Source of the DNA: Bacillota bacterium
Lineage (GTDB): Bacteria > Bacillota > UBA4882 > UBA8346
Length of the DNA stretch: 64,000 nt
Direction: 5' to 3'
NCBI GenBank assembly: GCA_023400055.1
Contig: JAEXFN010000061.1
Coordinates: 45,813 to 109,812 of the forward strand
The notes under the pieces are model-generated. The model saw only the letters and a program-made list of their open reading frames with translations, made no database searches and was not told where the DNA came from. Shown in pieces: positions 53,499 to 62,952 of the stretch (its first letter is position 1; every line of letters begins with the position of its first letter). A program made the position numbers and the translations under genes.

Positions 53499-55283
53499 AT
53501 GGCCCGCCGATATTTTTTAAAAAACCTGGCTTTTTTTCTTTTGCCGCTGCTCGCTCCGCTTTTGATCCTGGGCATTTTTGCGCTCACCCTGTTGCAGGGC
53601 AACATCAAAAGCAATCTGGAAAAAAGCAATCTGAACCTGTTGACCCAGACGAAAGAGAATGTCGATCTGATCTTAAATGAAATCGACTCCCTCGGCTTGT
53701 ATTTCGATAAAGATCCGAAGATCGTCAAACGGCTGAAGGATATCCTTTCCAAGAAATCGCTTACCCTGGAAGAGCTGGATTCTTTGGATTTTATCAAAAA
53801 TACCATGGAGACCACGGCCAATTCCAAACCTTACGTTTTCTCCATTTATATTTATTTTGAACGGGGCGGCCGGAAGTTTTTCAGTTCCGCCCAAGGGCTG
53901 TCCAATATCGATCGCTGCGAAGACAGCTCCTGGTATCACGATTATTTTGCCATGAAGGCCGGGCCTAACTTCTGGTGCAAGAAGCGTCTGATGAAACGGT
54001 ACCCCTTGGATACTCAAAATTCGCCCATCATCTCGATCGCCAAAAAACTCTATTCGCCCGGTTCGCCGCGGGGAGACGGCGTTCTGGTCCTGAACATCCT
54101 GCCCGAATACGTCAACCATATCTTGAAAAACCTGGCGACCTTGAAGGATCAAACCATTTTGGTACTGGATGAAACCAATGAGATCGTCTTTCAAAACGCC
54201 GCCCCGCCCTATCTCGCCGGGATGGATATCAGCCGCTTCAAAGAGAATTCGCCGGCCTTTTTTTCGATCGTCAGCGACCGGAAACGTTATTCCATCTCCG
54301 TCATTCATTCCGATCGGCATGATTGGAGCTATATTTCGATCGTCCCCAACCCATCGCTTTATCAGCCGCTTTCCGCGTTGATCGCTTTCACGGTCTTTTT
54401 GTTGATCCTTTCTATGATTCTGGGAACGGCGCTTGCCTATTCGATTACCCGCAAGAAGTACTGCCAGATGGAACGGGTCTTTGCGGTGATCGACTCGGCG
54501 AAGTCGGGCAGCCCGCTCCCGCCCCTTCCCGAGCGGGCCCGCGACGAGTATGACTATATCATCCAGAGCCTGTTGACGACGTTCATTGAACAGAATTATT
54601 TAAAGATTCAACTCTCCGAACGGAAATACAAACTTCAGGCCAGCGAATTGAAAGCGCTGCAGTCCCAGATCAATCCCCATTTTCTCTATAACACCTTGCA
54701 TACGATCTATTGGGAGGTATTACAGCTAACTGGCCAGCCCAATAAGGCCAATCGAATGCTTGCCAATCTCACCGATATCCTGGAATACTCGTTAAGCCGG
54801 CCCGATGATTTGGTGACTTTGGCGGAAGAGATCAAGAATGCCCGCAGCTACATTGAGATCCAACAAATCCGGTATCCAAACATGTTCGAGGTCATCTGGG
54901 AATACGATGAGGCCGATCTGCAAATCAAAACCATCAAACTCCTCTTGCAACCGCTGATTGAAAACAGTATTTATCACGGCATCAAAGAAAAAGGGGCGGG
55001 GGCGATCAAAATCAAGTTTAAACGGGGTCGGGCCTGTCTCAAAATAGCCATTATCGATAACGGCGCCGGCATCAGCAAACCCAGACTGCAAGCGATCCGG
55101 CGTCAATTAAGCTCCGCCGCCGAGCCATCCCGGCATATCGGAGCCTATAATACCCATAAGCGCTTGCAAATTTATTACGGCCCCGATTTTGGCTTGCGTA
55201 TTTTAAGCAAGTCCAATTACGGGACCGCGGTAATCATCAACATTCCTTTGGCTGAAAACGGCCCGGATAAGCGGGCTGGATAA
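53499..55283 (+). CDS. Sensor histidine kinase, YesM family
   Basis: A 594-residue membrane kinase: N-terminal helix (FFLLPLLAPLLILGIFALTLL), extracytoplasmic sensor region to about 285, second helix (ALIAFTVFLLILSMILGTALAY), linker, phospho-acceptor His394 in QINPHFLYNTLHT, and an ATPase domain with LIENSIYHGIKEK and DNGAGIS. It forms a pair with the short regulator. Its stop is 22 bases before an intrinsic terminator and element D. Confidence 0.92.
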   Translation: MARRYFLKNLAFFLLPLLAPLLILGIFALTLLQGNIKSNLEKSNLNLLTQTKENVDLILNEIDSLGLYFDKDPKIVKRLKDILSKKSLTLEELDSLDFIKNTMETTANSKPYVFSIYIYFERGGRKFFSSAQGLSNIDRCEDSSWYHDYFAMKAGPNFWCKKRLMKRYPLDTQNSPIISIAKKLYSPGSPRGDGVLVLNILPEYVNHILKNLATLKDQTILVLDETNEIVFQNAAPPYLAGMDISRFKENSPAFFSIVSDRKRYSISVIHSDRHDWSYISIVPNPSLYQPLSALIAFTVFLLILSMILGTALAYSITRKKYCQMERVFAVIDSAKSGSPLPPLPERARDEYDYIIQSLLTTFIEQNYLKIQLSERKYKLQASELKALQSQINPHFLYNTLHTIYWEVLQLTGQPNKANRMLANLTDILEYSLSRPDDLVTLAEEIKNARSYIEIQQIRYPNMFEVIWEYDEADLQIKTIKLLLQPLIENSIYHGIKEKGAGAIKIKFKRGRACLKIAIIDNGAGISKPRLQAIRRQLSSAAEPSRHIGAYNTHKRLQIYYGPDFGLRILSKSNYGTAVIINIPLAENGPDKRAG

Positions 55284-55305
55284 CACGCCGGCCGGGTCGG
55301 AAGGA

Positions 55306-55327
55306 GACGGGACACCCCGTCTTTTTT
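55306..55327 (+). terminator. Intrinsic terminator at the edge of element D
   Basis: GACGGG (55306-55311), loop ACAC and CCCGTC (55316-55321) are followed by six T. It matches the terminator at 47120-47141 except for the loop. Confidence 0.85.
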
Positions 55328-55342
55328 ATTTGGGCAGGCCGG

Positions 55343-55726
55343 TGTCAGGGATGCCTTTCGGTTTTCCTTCTCCAAACATTGAGACAGTTTCCCCGAAGCT
55401 TCGGGCAGCTCGGACATGAGCCGGTCCGGCAGGAATAGGACCTGAATGAGCAGGGAAGGGGATTGGTCCGGTTGCCCCGGGCCTTATTTCAGTCTCCCCA
55501 AGCCCTGGGAAAGCAGGGATGGTCTTTGGGGAAACAGGAATGGGACGATCCTCTGAAAGGATCAACGGATCCCTAACAAGGACGAAGACATCCCTGACAC
55601 GGATAGCGGCATCCCTTACACGGACGGCAGGATCCGTTGAACGGATCAGGCCATCCCTAACAAGGACAGCGATCGTCCTAACACGGACGAAGACCATCCC
55701 TAAAGGACCGCAGGCCATACCTGACA
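55343..55726 (+). repeat. Element D: dispersed repeat with 21-bp array and inverted ends
   Basis: It starts with TGTCAGGGATGCCTTT (55343-55358) and ends with GGCCATACCTGACA (55713-55726), inverted copies of each other. The 21-bp array has units at 55548, 55569, 55590, 55611, 55632, 55653, 55674, 55696 and 55717. The first 200 bases align with element C, including GAGCCGGTCCG and the stretch before the array. The remaining gap up to 56048 shows no gene. Confidence 0.88.
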
Positions 55727-56048
55727 TGAGGACGGGGATCCCGGGAGGATATTGCGCGATAATTTGTAATGAACCTGTTGTGCTAGTTGATGATAATGCG
55801 CTGTAACAAGGGCTTCGGGGAAGGGCAAGGGTTAGGTCCATAGACATCATGACTCAACTGGTAATCGCTTTCGTGAGTGAGCGGAACTAGCTTGATAATC
55901 ATCATAATGCAATTTACTGAATATGACATTTAAGATATAGCTTGATGTTAATAAGATGTAAATAGATTTCGGCAGGACAAACGCATGGGAACACGAATAA
56001 CTCAGAAAAGCCCCGCATTTTATGAATATCCGGTAATGGAGCAATTTC

Positions 56049-57647
56049 ATGAAGATTTTGATCGTCGATGATGAAACCTTCGTTCGGATCGGCATTAAAT
56101 CCTTCTTGCAAAGCTGGCGGAATCATTATGAAATCGCCGAGGCGGGCGATGGGGAGCAGGCCCTGGCGATGGCCCGGGAAATTCAGCCGGAACTGATCAT
56201 GACCGATATCAAAATGCCGGTCATGGACGGGATAAGCTTGATTCGCCATGTGAAAGCCTTGAATATCGATACTACGTTTATCGTCTTAAGCTGCTATTCC
56301 GATTACGAATATGTCCGTGAGGCGCTTAAGCTGGGGGCCAGAGACTATATTTTAAAACATAAAATGAATCTGGAAGATATCCGGGCGCTGGTCGAGGGGG
56401 TTGAGCGCGATCTATCGGTCAAAAAACCGGGCCGTAGTGAGCTGGAACAGCCGACCAAGCAGGAGTTGTTGCAACAACTGCTGATTGCCGGAAACCGGAT
56501 ACCGGAGTTGCTTGAAGAATTACGAAACCGGAAAGCGCGATTGGCAGGGAACCGTTATGTCCTGTCCCTGCTGGGCCTGGATCGGGTGCGGGAGCTCACA
56601 ACCCGTTATCCCGAGCAAGATTTGCGGTTGTTAATTCATTCCATCATCAATCTGATCGATGAAACGCTTCATCATTTCGGAACGGGCGAAGTCGCTTATC
56701 TGCAAAATTATCAATTCCTGATTGTCCTGGCCATGAGTACCCACAGCCAGCAGGAGGCGACCGCAGCCGCGGTCAAAATCATGAAGGAAGCGCAAAACAC
56801 CCTGCTGAAGTACATCGAGGTCTCGACCACAGTCAGCCTGGCGCATGTAACCCGGTGCCAGGACTGGTCCGAGGCTTGGCAGCGGGCCAAACAGCAATAT
56901 CAATTGAAGTTTTTCAAGGGCAACGGCGCGCTGATTCTGCCCACCGATCCATTGCCCGTTGACCGCCAAACTCAACTGCCGCAGCGTTATTTCGAAGAGC
57001 TGATTTCCGATGCCGGCCCGGATCTGGCGGAACGAGTCGGCCGGACGGTCGAACGGTTGTACCGGGATTACGGCCTGACTGAAAATGCCCTTAAGGCTTA
57101 TATCAGTGATTTTTTGATCAATACCCTGACCCGGCTCGCCAAAACGGGGCCAAAAGAACCCGAAAACCCGCCGCAAAATCCCGGCCGCTATCATCAGGTC
57201 ATGACCCGGATCATGGCGACTGAAACGTTGCAAGAGTTGCAAGAAATGCTGTTCGATTACTTATTGCCGTACTCGGGGGAGCCGGGGCCGGTCGCCCGGA
57301 TCAACAGCCCGGCGGTACTGGAAGCGGTACGGATTGTGGAAAGCAGCTACCGGGAGGAGATCTCTCTGGAACAAGTGGCGGAACGGATTAAGGCCAATCC
57401 CAGTTATCTCAGCCGGGCCTTTAAAAAAGAGCTTGGCAAGAATTTCGTGGAGTACCTTACCGAAACCCGGCTCACCGAAGCGCAAAAGTATTTGGAAAGC
57501 ACCGACCTTTCCATCAGTGAAATCGCCGAACGCGTCGGTTATCCCAATCAGCAATACTTTAGCAAGGTGTTCAAAAAGCATCGCGGGGTGGCCCCTTGGG
57601 ACTACCGGTTGGATTATTTGAATAAGAAAACTCAGGGTGAGCGATGA
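56049..57647 (+). CDS. Response regulator, YesN type
   Basis: A 532-residue regulator: receiver 1-120 with phospho-acceptor Asp53 (LIMTDIKMPVMDG), a middle region of about 300 residues, and a C-terminal AraC-type domain (EQVAERIKANPSYLSRAFKKELG, then AERVGYPNQQYFSKVFKKHRG). It overlaps the kinase gene by four bases. It probably activates the importer that begins at 59685. Confidence 0.92.
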   Translation: MKILIVDDETFVRIGIKSFLQSWRNHYEIAEAGDGEQALAMAREIQPELIMTDIKMPVMDGISLIRHVKALNIDTTFIVLSCYSDYEYVREALKLGARDYILKHKMNLEDIRALVEGVERDLSVKKPGRSELEQPTKQELLQQLLIAGNRIPELLEELRNRKARLAGNRYVLSLLGLDRVRELTTRYPEQDLRLLIHSIINLIDETLHHFGTGEVAYLQNYQFLIVLAMSTHSQQEATAAAVKIMKEAQNTLLKYIEVSTTVSLAHVTRCQDWSEAWQRAKQQYQLKFFKGNGALILPTDPLPVDRQTQLPQRYFEELISDAGPDLAERVGRTVERLYRDYGLTENALKAYISDFLINTLTRLAKTGPKEPENPPQNPGRYHQVMTRIMATETLQELQEMLFDYLLPYSGEPGPVARINSPAVLEAVRIVESSYREEISLEQVAERIKANPSYLSRAFKKELGKNFVEYLTETRLTEAQKYLESTDLSISEIAERVGYPNQQYFSKVFKKHRGVAPWDYRLDYLNKKTQGER

Positions 57648-59413
57648 AATTGCCGTTTTTAAACACCCTCGCCGGCAAGATTATGATCTGTTTTTTCCTC
57701 TTGATCATGCTTCCGGCGGCCGGGATGGGGTTCCTATTTTACCAGCAGCTGAATGAGTCGACCGTTCAAAAAGTATTGGAGGAGCGCCGGGAAACGCTGG
57801 CTCAAGTTGAGCATAATCTGGAGACTTACCTTCAATACATGGAACGAATCGCCCAGGCGGCTTATTTCGATAAAGGCGTCAACGATTATTTAAAGCTGGA
57901 TTTGAACCGCAAGAGCAGCGAATGGATCCGGGTTTCCCGGTTGCTGGATGATTTTTTCGATAAATCCAATCAGTTTACCGAGCAGATCTCCCAGATCTAT
58001 ATTATCCGGAATGATAACCGTTGCCTCACCCAAAAAAACGGCCTGCGCATCATCGATATCCCCAAAGAAAGAGAACGCTGGGAAAGATTGGCCGGGGGTA
58101 AGCGGGCTTTCAAAGTGATCGATCTGATGGGAGCCAAGCGGATTTACGAAAACCAACCGGAAACCGTCCCGGTCATCGCCATGGCCCGGGAGATTGTGGA
58201 ATACGGCACGGACGCCCATTTGGGTCTGATTGTGATCGATATTGATTTCCGGATGTTGCAACAGATCTTTGAGGGCAGCAAATTGAAGATCGGGGAGATG
58301 GCTTTTTTAATCGGACCCAACGGCCAGACGGTTCCGGTGTTCGATGACCATCGGTTAAAGATCGATCCCAGCCAGGCCGCCGAACTCTTGAAGGCGAAAT
58401 CGCTCTTTCCCAAGTTTAAAATCGGTTCCGAGGAGTATTATCTCATCAAAGAAGCGTTGGTGCCGGGGAAGTATTACTTGGCTGCGGCGTTGCGGGAACG
58501 GGACATTCAAATCCCGCTCCGGCACAAGTCCTTCTATGGCTTCATCATCTTGGGAATTATCACCGTATTTACCCTGGCGATCTCGTTTTTGTTATCCGAA
58601 AGCCTCTCCCGTCCGGTGAAGCGTCTGATCCGGAGCATGAAACAGGTGGAGGAAGGACGGTTTGACCAGAAATGCAAGGCCGGCGGGACCGAGGAATTAA
58701 TCGAGTTGGCCAAGGTGTACAATCTGATGATCGATAAAATCGGGGAACTGTTCAACGCCGTCTCTGCCAAGGAGCGGGAAAAACAGGAGGTCGAGATCAA
58801 CGCGCTGCAAGCCCAGATCAATCCGCATTTTATCTATAACACCCTGGCCACCATCAAGTGGATGGCCATGATTCAAAATAACCAGTCCATCGCCAATCTG
58901 TTAACCGCTTTTATCAACCTGATGGAATATAGCGCCAATTTCAAAGAAAGTTTAATCACTTTGGAACAAGAGCAGCTTTTTCTCCAAAACTATTTACTCA
59001 TTCAGAAAACGCGCTATCATAACTTAAATGAGATCAGTATTACAGTCTCAGCGGAATTGTTATCCTATAAGTTGCTGAAATTTATTATCCAACCGGTCTT
59101 GGAGAATGCCTTATTTCACGGGATCGCTAATCTGCAGGGAGAAGGTTCGGTTACGGTAGTCGTGAAGCGTGACGGGGGCAAGCTGGTAATCGCGGTCCAG
59201 GATAACGGCGCCGGTATCGCCGGGGAGAAGCTGCTTGAATTGCGGACGGGTATTAAAACCCATAACCATAGTAACCGGGGATTGAACAACATCGGTTTAT
59301 CCAACATTCAGGAACGCATCCGGGCCAACTATGGTCCGGAATACGGTTTGGAGATCGACAGCGCGCCCGAGCGAGGCACCGCAGTCTTCATCAAACTACC
59401 GTTATTGACGTAA
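57644..59413 (+). CDS. Sensor histidine kinase, YesM family
   Basis: A 589-residue kinase with an N-terminal helix (IMICFFLLIMLPAAGMGFLFY), extracytoplasmic sensor domain, second helix (FYGFIILGIITVFTLAISFLL), HAMP linker (SRPVKRLIRSMKQVEEGRFD), phospho-acceptor His395 in QINPHFIYNTLAT, and ATPase domain (VLENALFHGI, DNGAGIAGE). It is translationally coupled to the regulator and closed by an intrinsic terminator. Confidence 0.92.
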   Translation: MKLPFLNTLAGKIMICFFLLIMLPAAGMGFLFYQQLNESTVQKVLEERRETLAQVEHNLETYLQYMERIAQAAYFDKGVNDYLKLDLNRKSSEWIRVSRLLDDFFDKSNQFTEQISQIYIIRNDNRCLTQKNGLRIIDIPKERERWERLAGGKRAFKVIDLMGAKRIYENQPETVPVIAMAREIVEYGTDAHLGLIVIDIDFRMLQQIFEGSKLKIGEMAFLIGPNGQTVPVFDDHRLKIDPSQAAELLKAKSLFPKFKIGSEEYYLIKEALVPGKYYLAAALRERDIQIPLRHKSFYGFIILGIITVFTLAISFLLSESLSRPVKRLIRSMKQVEEGRFDQKCKAGGTEELIELAKVYNLMIDKIGELFNAVSAKEREKQEVEINALQAQINPHFIYNTLATIKWMAMIQNNQSIANLLTAFINLMEYSANFKESLITLEQEQLFLQNYLLIQKTRYHNLNEISITVSAELLSYKLLKFIIQPVLENALFHGIANLQGEGSVTVVVKRDGGKLVIAVQDNGAGIAGEKLLELRTGIKTHNHSNRGLNNIGLSNIQERIRANYGPEYGLEIDSAPERGTAVFIKLPLLT

Positions 59414-59497
59414 ATTGGGAATGAAACAACCTGGGTAAAAAAATGACAAGGAAGGTAAAACAATTTCTGTTAAGTTATCTTTTGATTAAAATCAAGT

Positions 59498-59528
59498 AAA
59501 GAACTGACACTTCAAGTCAGTTCTTTTT
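59498..59528 (+). terminator. Intrinsic terminator after the third kinase gene
   Basis: AAAGAACTGAC (59498-59508) pairs perfectly with GTCAGTTCTTT (59516-59526), followed by more T. It separates the two-component genes from the importer operon, which must have its own promoter in 59530-59684. Confidence 0.88.
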
Positions 59529-59684
59529 ATTTGATCGCGGCGCGCTTTATATTAGAATTGAGACAATGATTCGGCAGTCCTCTCGGGCTGGGTTCTCTGA
59601 TCTTCGGGCGGGGTTTATCACAACGCTTTTAGAGCCCGGCTGGCGGCGCGGACTCGCTGAATTAAACTTTTGGGAGTGGAACGC

Positions 59685-60575
59685 ATGGCCACGATTAGCA
59701 TGTCTCAGATGAAAAAAAGAGAAGAGCTCACGGCCTGGCTCTTTATCCTCCCCAATACCCTGGGGTTCATCGTTTTTTCATTGCTTCCGATCTTGATTGC
59801 TTTGATATTGAGCTTTTGTAACTGGGATTTATTGAGCCCGGTGACCTGGCGAGGTTTGGAGAACTATCGCGGCATTTTTCAAGATCCCACTTTCTATAAG
59901 GCCTTATCGAACAATCTGATTTACACCGCGATCGAAGTTCCGATTTGCCTAGCGGTCGCGCTGTTGCTGGCAGTGACCCTCAATAAAAAAATTATCGGCA
60001 AAACCATCTACCGGACGATCTACTTTCTGCCCTATGTCACTACGATCACCGCGGTGGCGGCGGTCTGGATCTGGATTTACCATCCCCGGGGGTTCATCAA
60101 TAATATCTTGATGATGTTTGGCGTCGCGAACCCGCCTATCTGGTTGCTTAACGCCAACACCGTAATCCCGGCCATTGCGATTATCGCGGCTTGGCGGGGT
60201 TTGGGCTTTCCGATGCTGATCTTTTTGGCCGGACTGCAGGGGATCTCCAAAGATCTTTACGAAGCGGCGGATATTGACGGCGCCGGCGAATGGAAGAAGT
60301 TTTGGAACGTTACCTTTCCGATGCTCTCACCGACCACCTTTTTCCTGGTGGTGACCGGTATTATCGGCAGTTTTAAGGCTTTCGATATCATCTATGCCGT
60401 CACCAACGGCGGTCCGGGGAAAGCATCCTATGTCATGGTTTATTATATTTATGAAAGCGCCTTTAAAGACTTTAAAATGGGTTACGCCTCGGCTCTCTCC
60501 TATGTATTGCTGGCAGTGATTTTGGTGATTACCTTGATTCAATGGCGCGGCCAACAGAAGTGGGTGAATGAATGA
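59685..60575 (+). CDS. Sugar ABC transporter permease, MalF type
   Basis: A 296-residue permease with six helices and an EAA loop (LYEAADIDGAGEWKKFWNVTFP). ATG 59685 is eight bases behind GGGAG; TTG 59670 is a weaker alternative. Unlike the other modules, the two permease genes come before the binding-protein gene. Confidence 0.93.
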   Translation: MATISMSQMKKREELTAWLFILPNTLGFIVFSLLPILIALILSFCNWDLLSPVTWRGLENYRGIFQDPTFYKALSNNLIYTAIEVPICLAVALLLAVTLNKKIIGKTIYRTIYFLPYVTTITAVAAVWIWIYHPRGFINNILMMFGVANPPIWLLNANTVIPAIAIIAAWRGLGFPMLIFLAGLQGISKDLYEAADIDGAGEWKKFWNVTFPMLSPTTFFLVVTGIIGSFKAFDIIYAVTNGGPGKASYVMVYYIYESAFKDFKMGYASALSYVLLAVILVITLIQWRGQQKWVNE

Positions 60576-61450
60576 TGCGGGACAAATCATTACCATTGGC
60601 AACCAATACCAGCATGAAAACAGCGCTTCAGCGCGAAAGAACTTCCCTGTGGGTCCGGCAGATGCTCCTGACCACTTTCGGATTGATGATGGTGTCGCCG
60701 TTCTTCTGGATGATCTCGGCATCGCTCAAAGTTCAAAGTGAGATCTTCACCATTCCGATAAAATGGTTTCCCGCGGTTCCGCAGTGGCATAACTATATTG
60801 AGGCGATGCAGGCGGCGCCGTTTGGCTTATACTATTTCAACAGTTTTAAAATCGGTATTCTGAAAGTGATCGGCTCGATGTTGTTTAATTCCTTGACTGC
60901 TTATGCCTTCGCCAAGCTGAAGTTCAGGGGCAGGGACAAGATGTTTCTGCTGTACCTGACCACCATGATGATCCCGCCTCAGGTGACGCTGGTTCCCAGC
61001 TATATTATCATGGGCAAGCTGGGATGGATTAATACCCATTTGCCGTTGATTATCCCGGGTTTCTTTCAGGCTTATTTTACCTTCATGTTGCGACAATTCT
61101 TCATCGCGGTTCCCGATTCTTTGATTGAGGCGGCTAAAATCGACGGCGCCGGCCAGTTGCGGATCTTCTTTCAAATTGTCGCTCCGTTGGCCAAGCCGGC
61201 CTATGTTTCGCTGGCGATCATTCAGTTCATCTGGACCTGGAACGACCTGATGGGGCCGTTGATCTACTTGAACTCGTCGCGGCTGTATACGGTCATCCTG
61301 GGCATGGGCGTTTTCAAAGATGAATATCTCAATAATTACGCTTTTCTTTTCGCGGCTTCGGTCGTCGCCCAACTGCCGTTAATGCTCATCTATATGCTGG
61401 GCCAACGTTTCTTCCAGCAAGGCGTCGCCACGTCCGGTATTAAGGGGTAA
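60572..61450 (+). CDS. Sugar ABC transporter permease, MalG type
   Basis: A 292-residue permease overlapping its partner by four bases. The EAA loop is LIEAAKIDGAGQLRIFFQIVAP and the C-terminus GQRFFQQGVATSGIKG. The N-terminus carries an unusual hydrophilic extension of about 30 residues before the first helix. Confidence 0.93.
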   Translation: MMRDKSLPLATNTSMKTALQRERTSLWVRQMLLTTFGLMMVSPFFWMISASLKVQSEIFTIPIKWFPAVPQWHNYIEAMQAAPFGLYYFNSFKIGILKVIGSMLFNSLTAYAFAKLKFRGRDKMFLLYLTTMMIPPQVTLVPSYIIMGKLGWINTHLPLIIPGFFQAYFTFMLRQFFIAVPDSLIEAAKIDGAGQLRIFFQIVAPLAKPAYVSLAIIQFIWTWNDLMGPLIYLNSSRLYTVILGMGVFKDEYLNNYAFLFAASVVAQLPLMLIYMLGQRFFQQGVATSGIKG

Positions 61451-61489
61451 CCCCCGATAATCAAAGCACATTAAAGGAGGAGGAGAAGA

Positions 61490-62851
61490 ATGAAAAAGTT
61501 CAAGCTCAGCGGAATATGGATCTTGGTGGCCCTGATCGGTTTCAGCTTGGTTACCGCGGGTCATGGAAACGCCGCTGCGAAGGGCAAGGAGAAGTTCAAG
61601 GGCACCGTTTCAGTGATGATCAAAACCGGCCAAAACACCAACAATATCGGAACCAATTATCTCAAAAAAGCCTTTGAGAAAGCGTATCCCAATGTCAAAA
61701 TTGATTTGATCGTCGTCGAGGATCCGCAGTATAATGACAAGCTCTTAACCATGCTGGCCGGGGGCGCCGCACCCGATATTGTTCTGGTAAACAATCTGAG
61801 CATGTATTACAAGATGGTCGCGGGTAATTCAGTGGTAGCTTTGGACCCGTTCATCAAAGCGGAGCATTATAACCTTAACAAGTTTGACCCGGATATCATT
61901 GCCACCATTAAACAGTATGGCAATGATCATGTATATCAGTTACCGTGGGTGTATTTCACTCCCACACTGATTTATAACAAACCGGCCTTTAAAAAATACG
62001 GTGTCCCCGTTCCCAAAAAAGACATTACTTTGGAGGGACTGCTCCAGTTGGCCAAGCAATTGCAGGTCAAAATCAAGGCGGCCGGCGACGACCGCTCCGA
62101 CATGCGGCCCTTTGTGACCGGGCTGATGGAACAGAATGTCTTACATACCGTCAGCGCCAATGGTTCCTATTATTATGACGCTGACAAACTCAAGATGAAT
62201 ACGAATGACCCGGCTTTTCGAAAAGCCCTCAAGTTTCAATATGATCTGTTCCGGGAAGGTTTAGCGATCGGTCCTCCGGAAGCTAAGGTCAAAGGCTATC
62301 AGACCACGGACTTTCTTTTTGTCGATAACAAGTACCCGATGATGCTCGAACTATCCTGGATGTTAAAGACGATTATGACGCGGGCCGCCGAAAAAGGCAG
62401 CTCCGTCAATCCGGCTGACTATGGCGTCATTCCCTGGCCGCATTGGAAAGACAGCCCCGACCAAGGTTCGTCGGTGCTTAGCTTCAACGGTTGGGCGATT
62501 AGTAAAGATTGCAAGGATCCCAAACTCGCTTTTGAAGTGTTGAAGTACTGCGTGCTTAATTTCGGTGATAATATGTCCAAAGCCGGAGTCGATAATCTGT
62601 ACTGTCGAAAAGATGCCATCTCCAACCGAAAAATGGTGAATACTTTTCCGGGTTTGAAAGATATCTTAAAACGCAAGAGAGCTCCTCGACCTAAGATGCT
62701 GCTGGAGATCGACGACTATATCCAGACCAAGGTGGTCCGGGCGGCCCTGGAATTAGCCAGCGTTTCGGATATGACTTTTGAGCAATTATTGGATAAGATC
62801 GGACGTGAGGGCCAGAAAGTCATCGATGATTACGCCAGAAATAAAAAATAA
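61490..62851 (+). CDS. Extracellular solute-binding protein of a CUT1 importer
   Basis: A 453-residue binding protein with a signal peptide (IWILVALIGFSLVTAGHGNAAA) and no lipobox. LLTMLAGGAAPDIVLVNN and LPWVYFTPTLIYNKPAFKKYGV are typical of family-1 binders. AAAGGAGGAGGAG gives it a very strong ribosome site, stronger than those of the permeases, consistent with excess production. Confidence 0.92.
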   Translation: MKKFKLSGIWILVALIGFSLVTAGHGNAAAKGKEKFKGTVSVMIKTGQNTNNIGTNYLKKAFEKAYPNVKIDLIVVEDPQYNDKLLTMLAGGAAPDIVLVNNLSMYYKMVAGNSVVALDPFIKAEHYNLNKFDPDIIATIKQYGNDHVYQLPWVYFTPTLIYNKPAFKKYGVPVPKKDITLEGLLQLAKQLQVKIKAAGDDRSDMRPFVTGLMEQNVLHTVSANGSYYYDADKLKMNTNDPAFRKALKFQYDLFREGLAIGPPEAKVKGYQTTDFLFVDNKYPMMLELSWMLKTIMTRAAEKGSSVNPADYGVIPWPHWKDSPDQGSSVLSFNGWAISKDCKDPKLAFEVLKYCVLNFGDNMSKAGVDNLYCRKDAISNRKMVNTFPGLKDILKRKRAPRPKMLLEIDDYIQTKVVRAALELASVSDMTFEQLLDKIGREGQKVIDDYARNKK

Positions 62852-62883
62852 GCTCCGGTCATTACCGATTCGGCTTAGGAGAC

Positions 62884-62919
62884 CTGAGGAATGCAATCCA
62901 AAGCGGTTGCATTCCTCAG
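62884..62919. other. Perfect 13-bp hairpin between binding-protein and hydrolase genes
   Basis: CTGAGGAATGCAA (62884-62896) pairs perfectly with TTGCATTCCTCAG (62907-62919). It has no T run, so it is more likely an RNA-stability or processing element than a full terminator, or possibly an operator. Confidence 0.55.
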
Positions 62920-62952
62920 CCTCAACAATGTTATCGCAAAGGAGAAAGTGAA

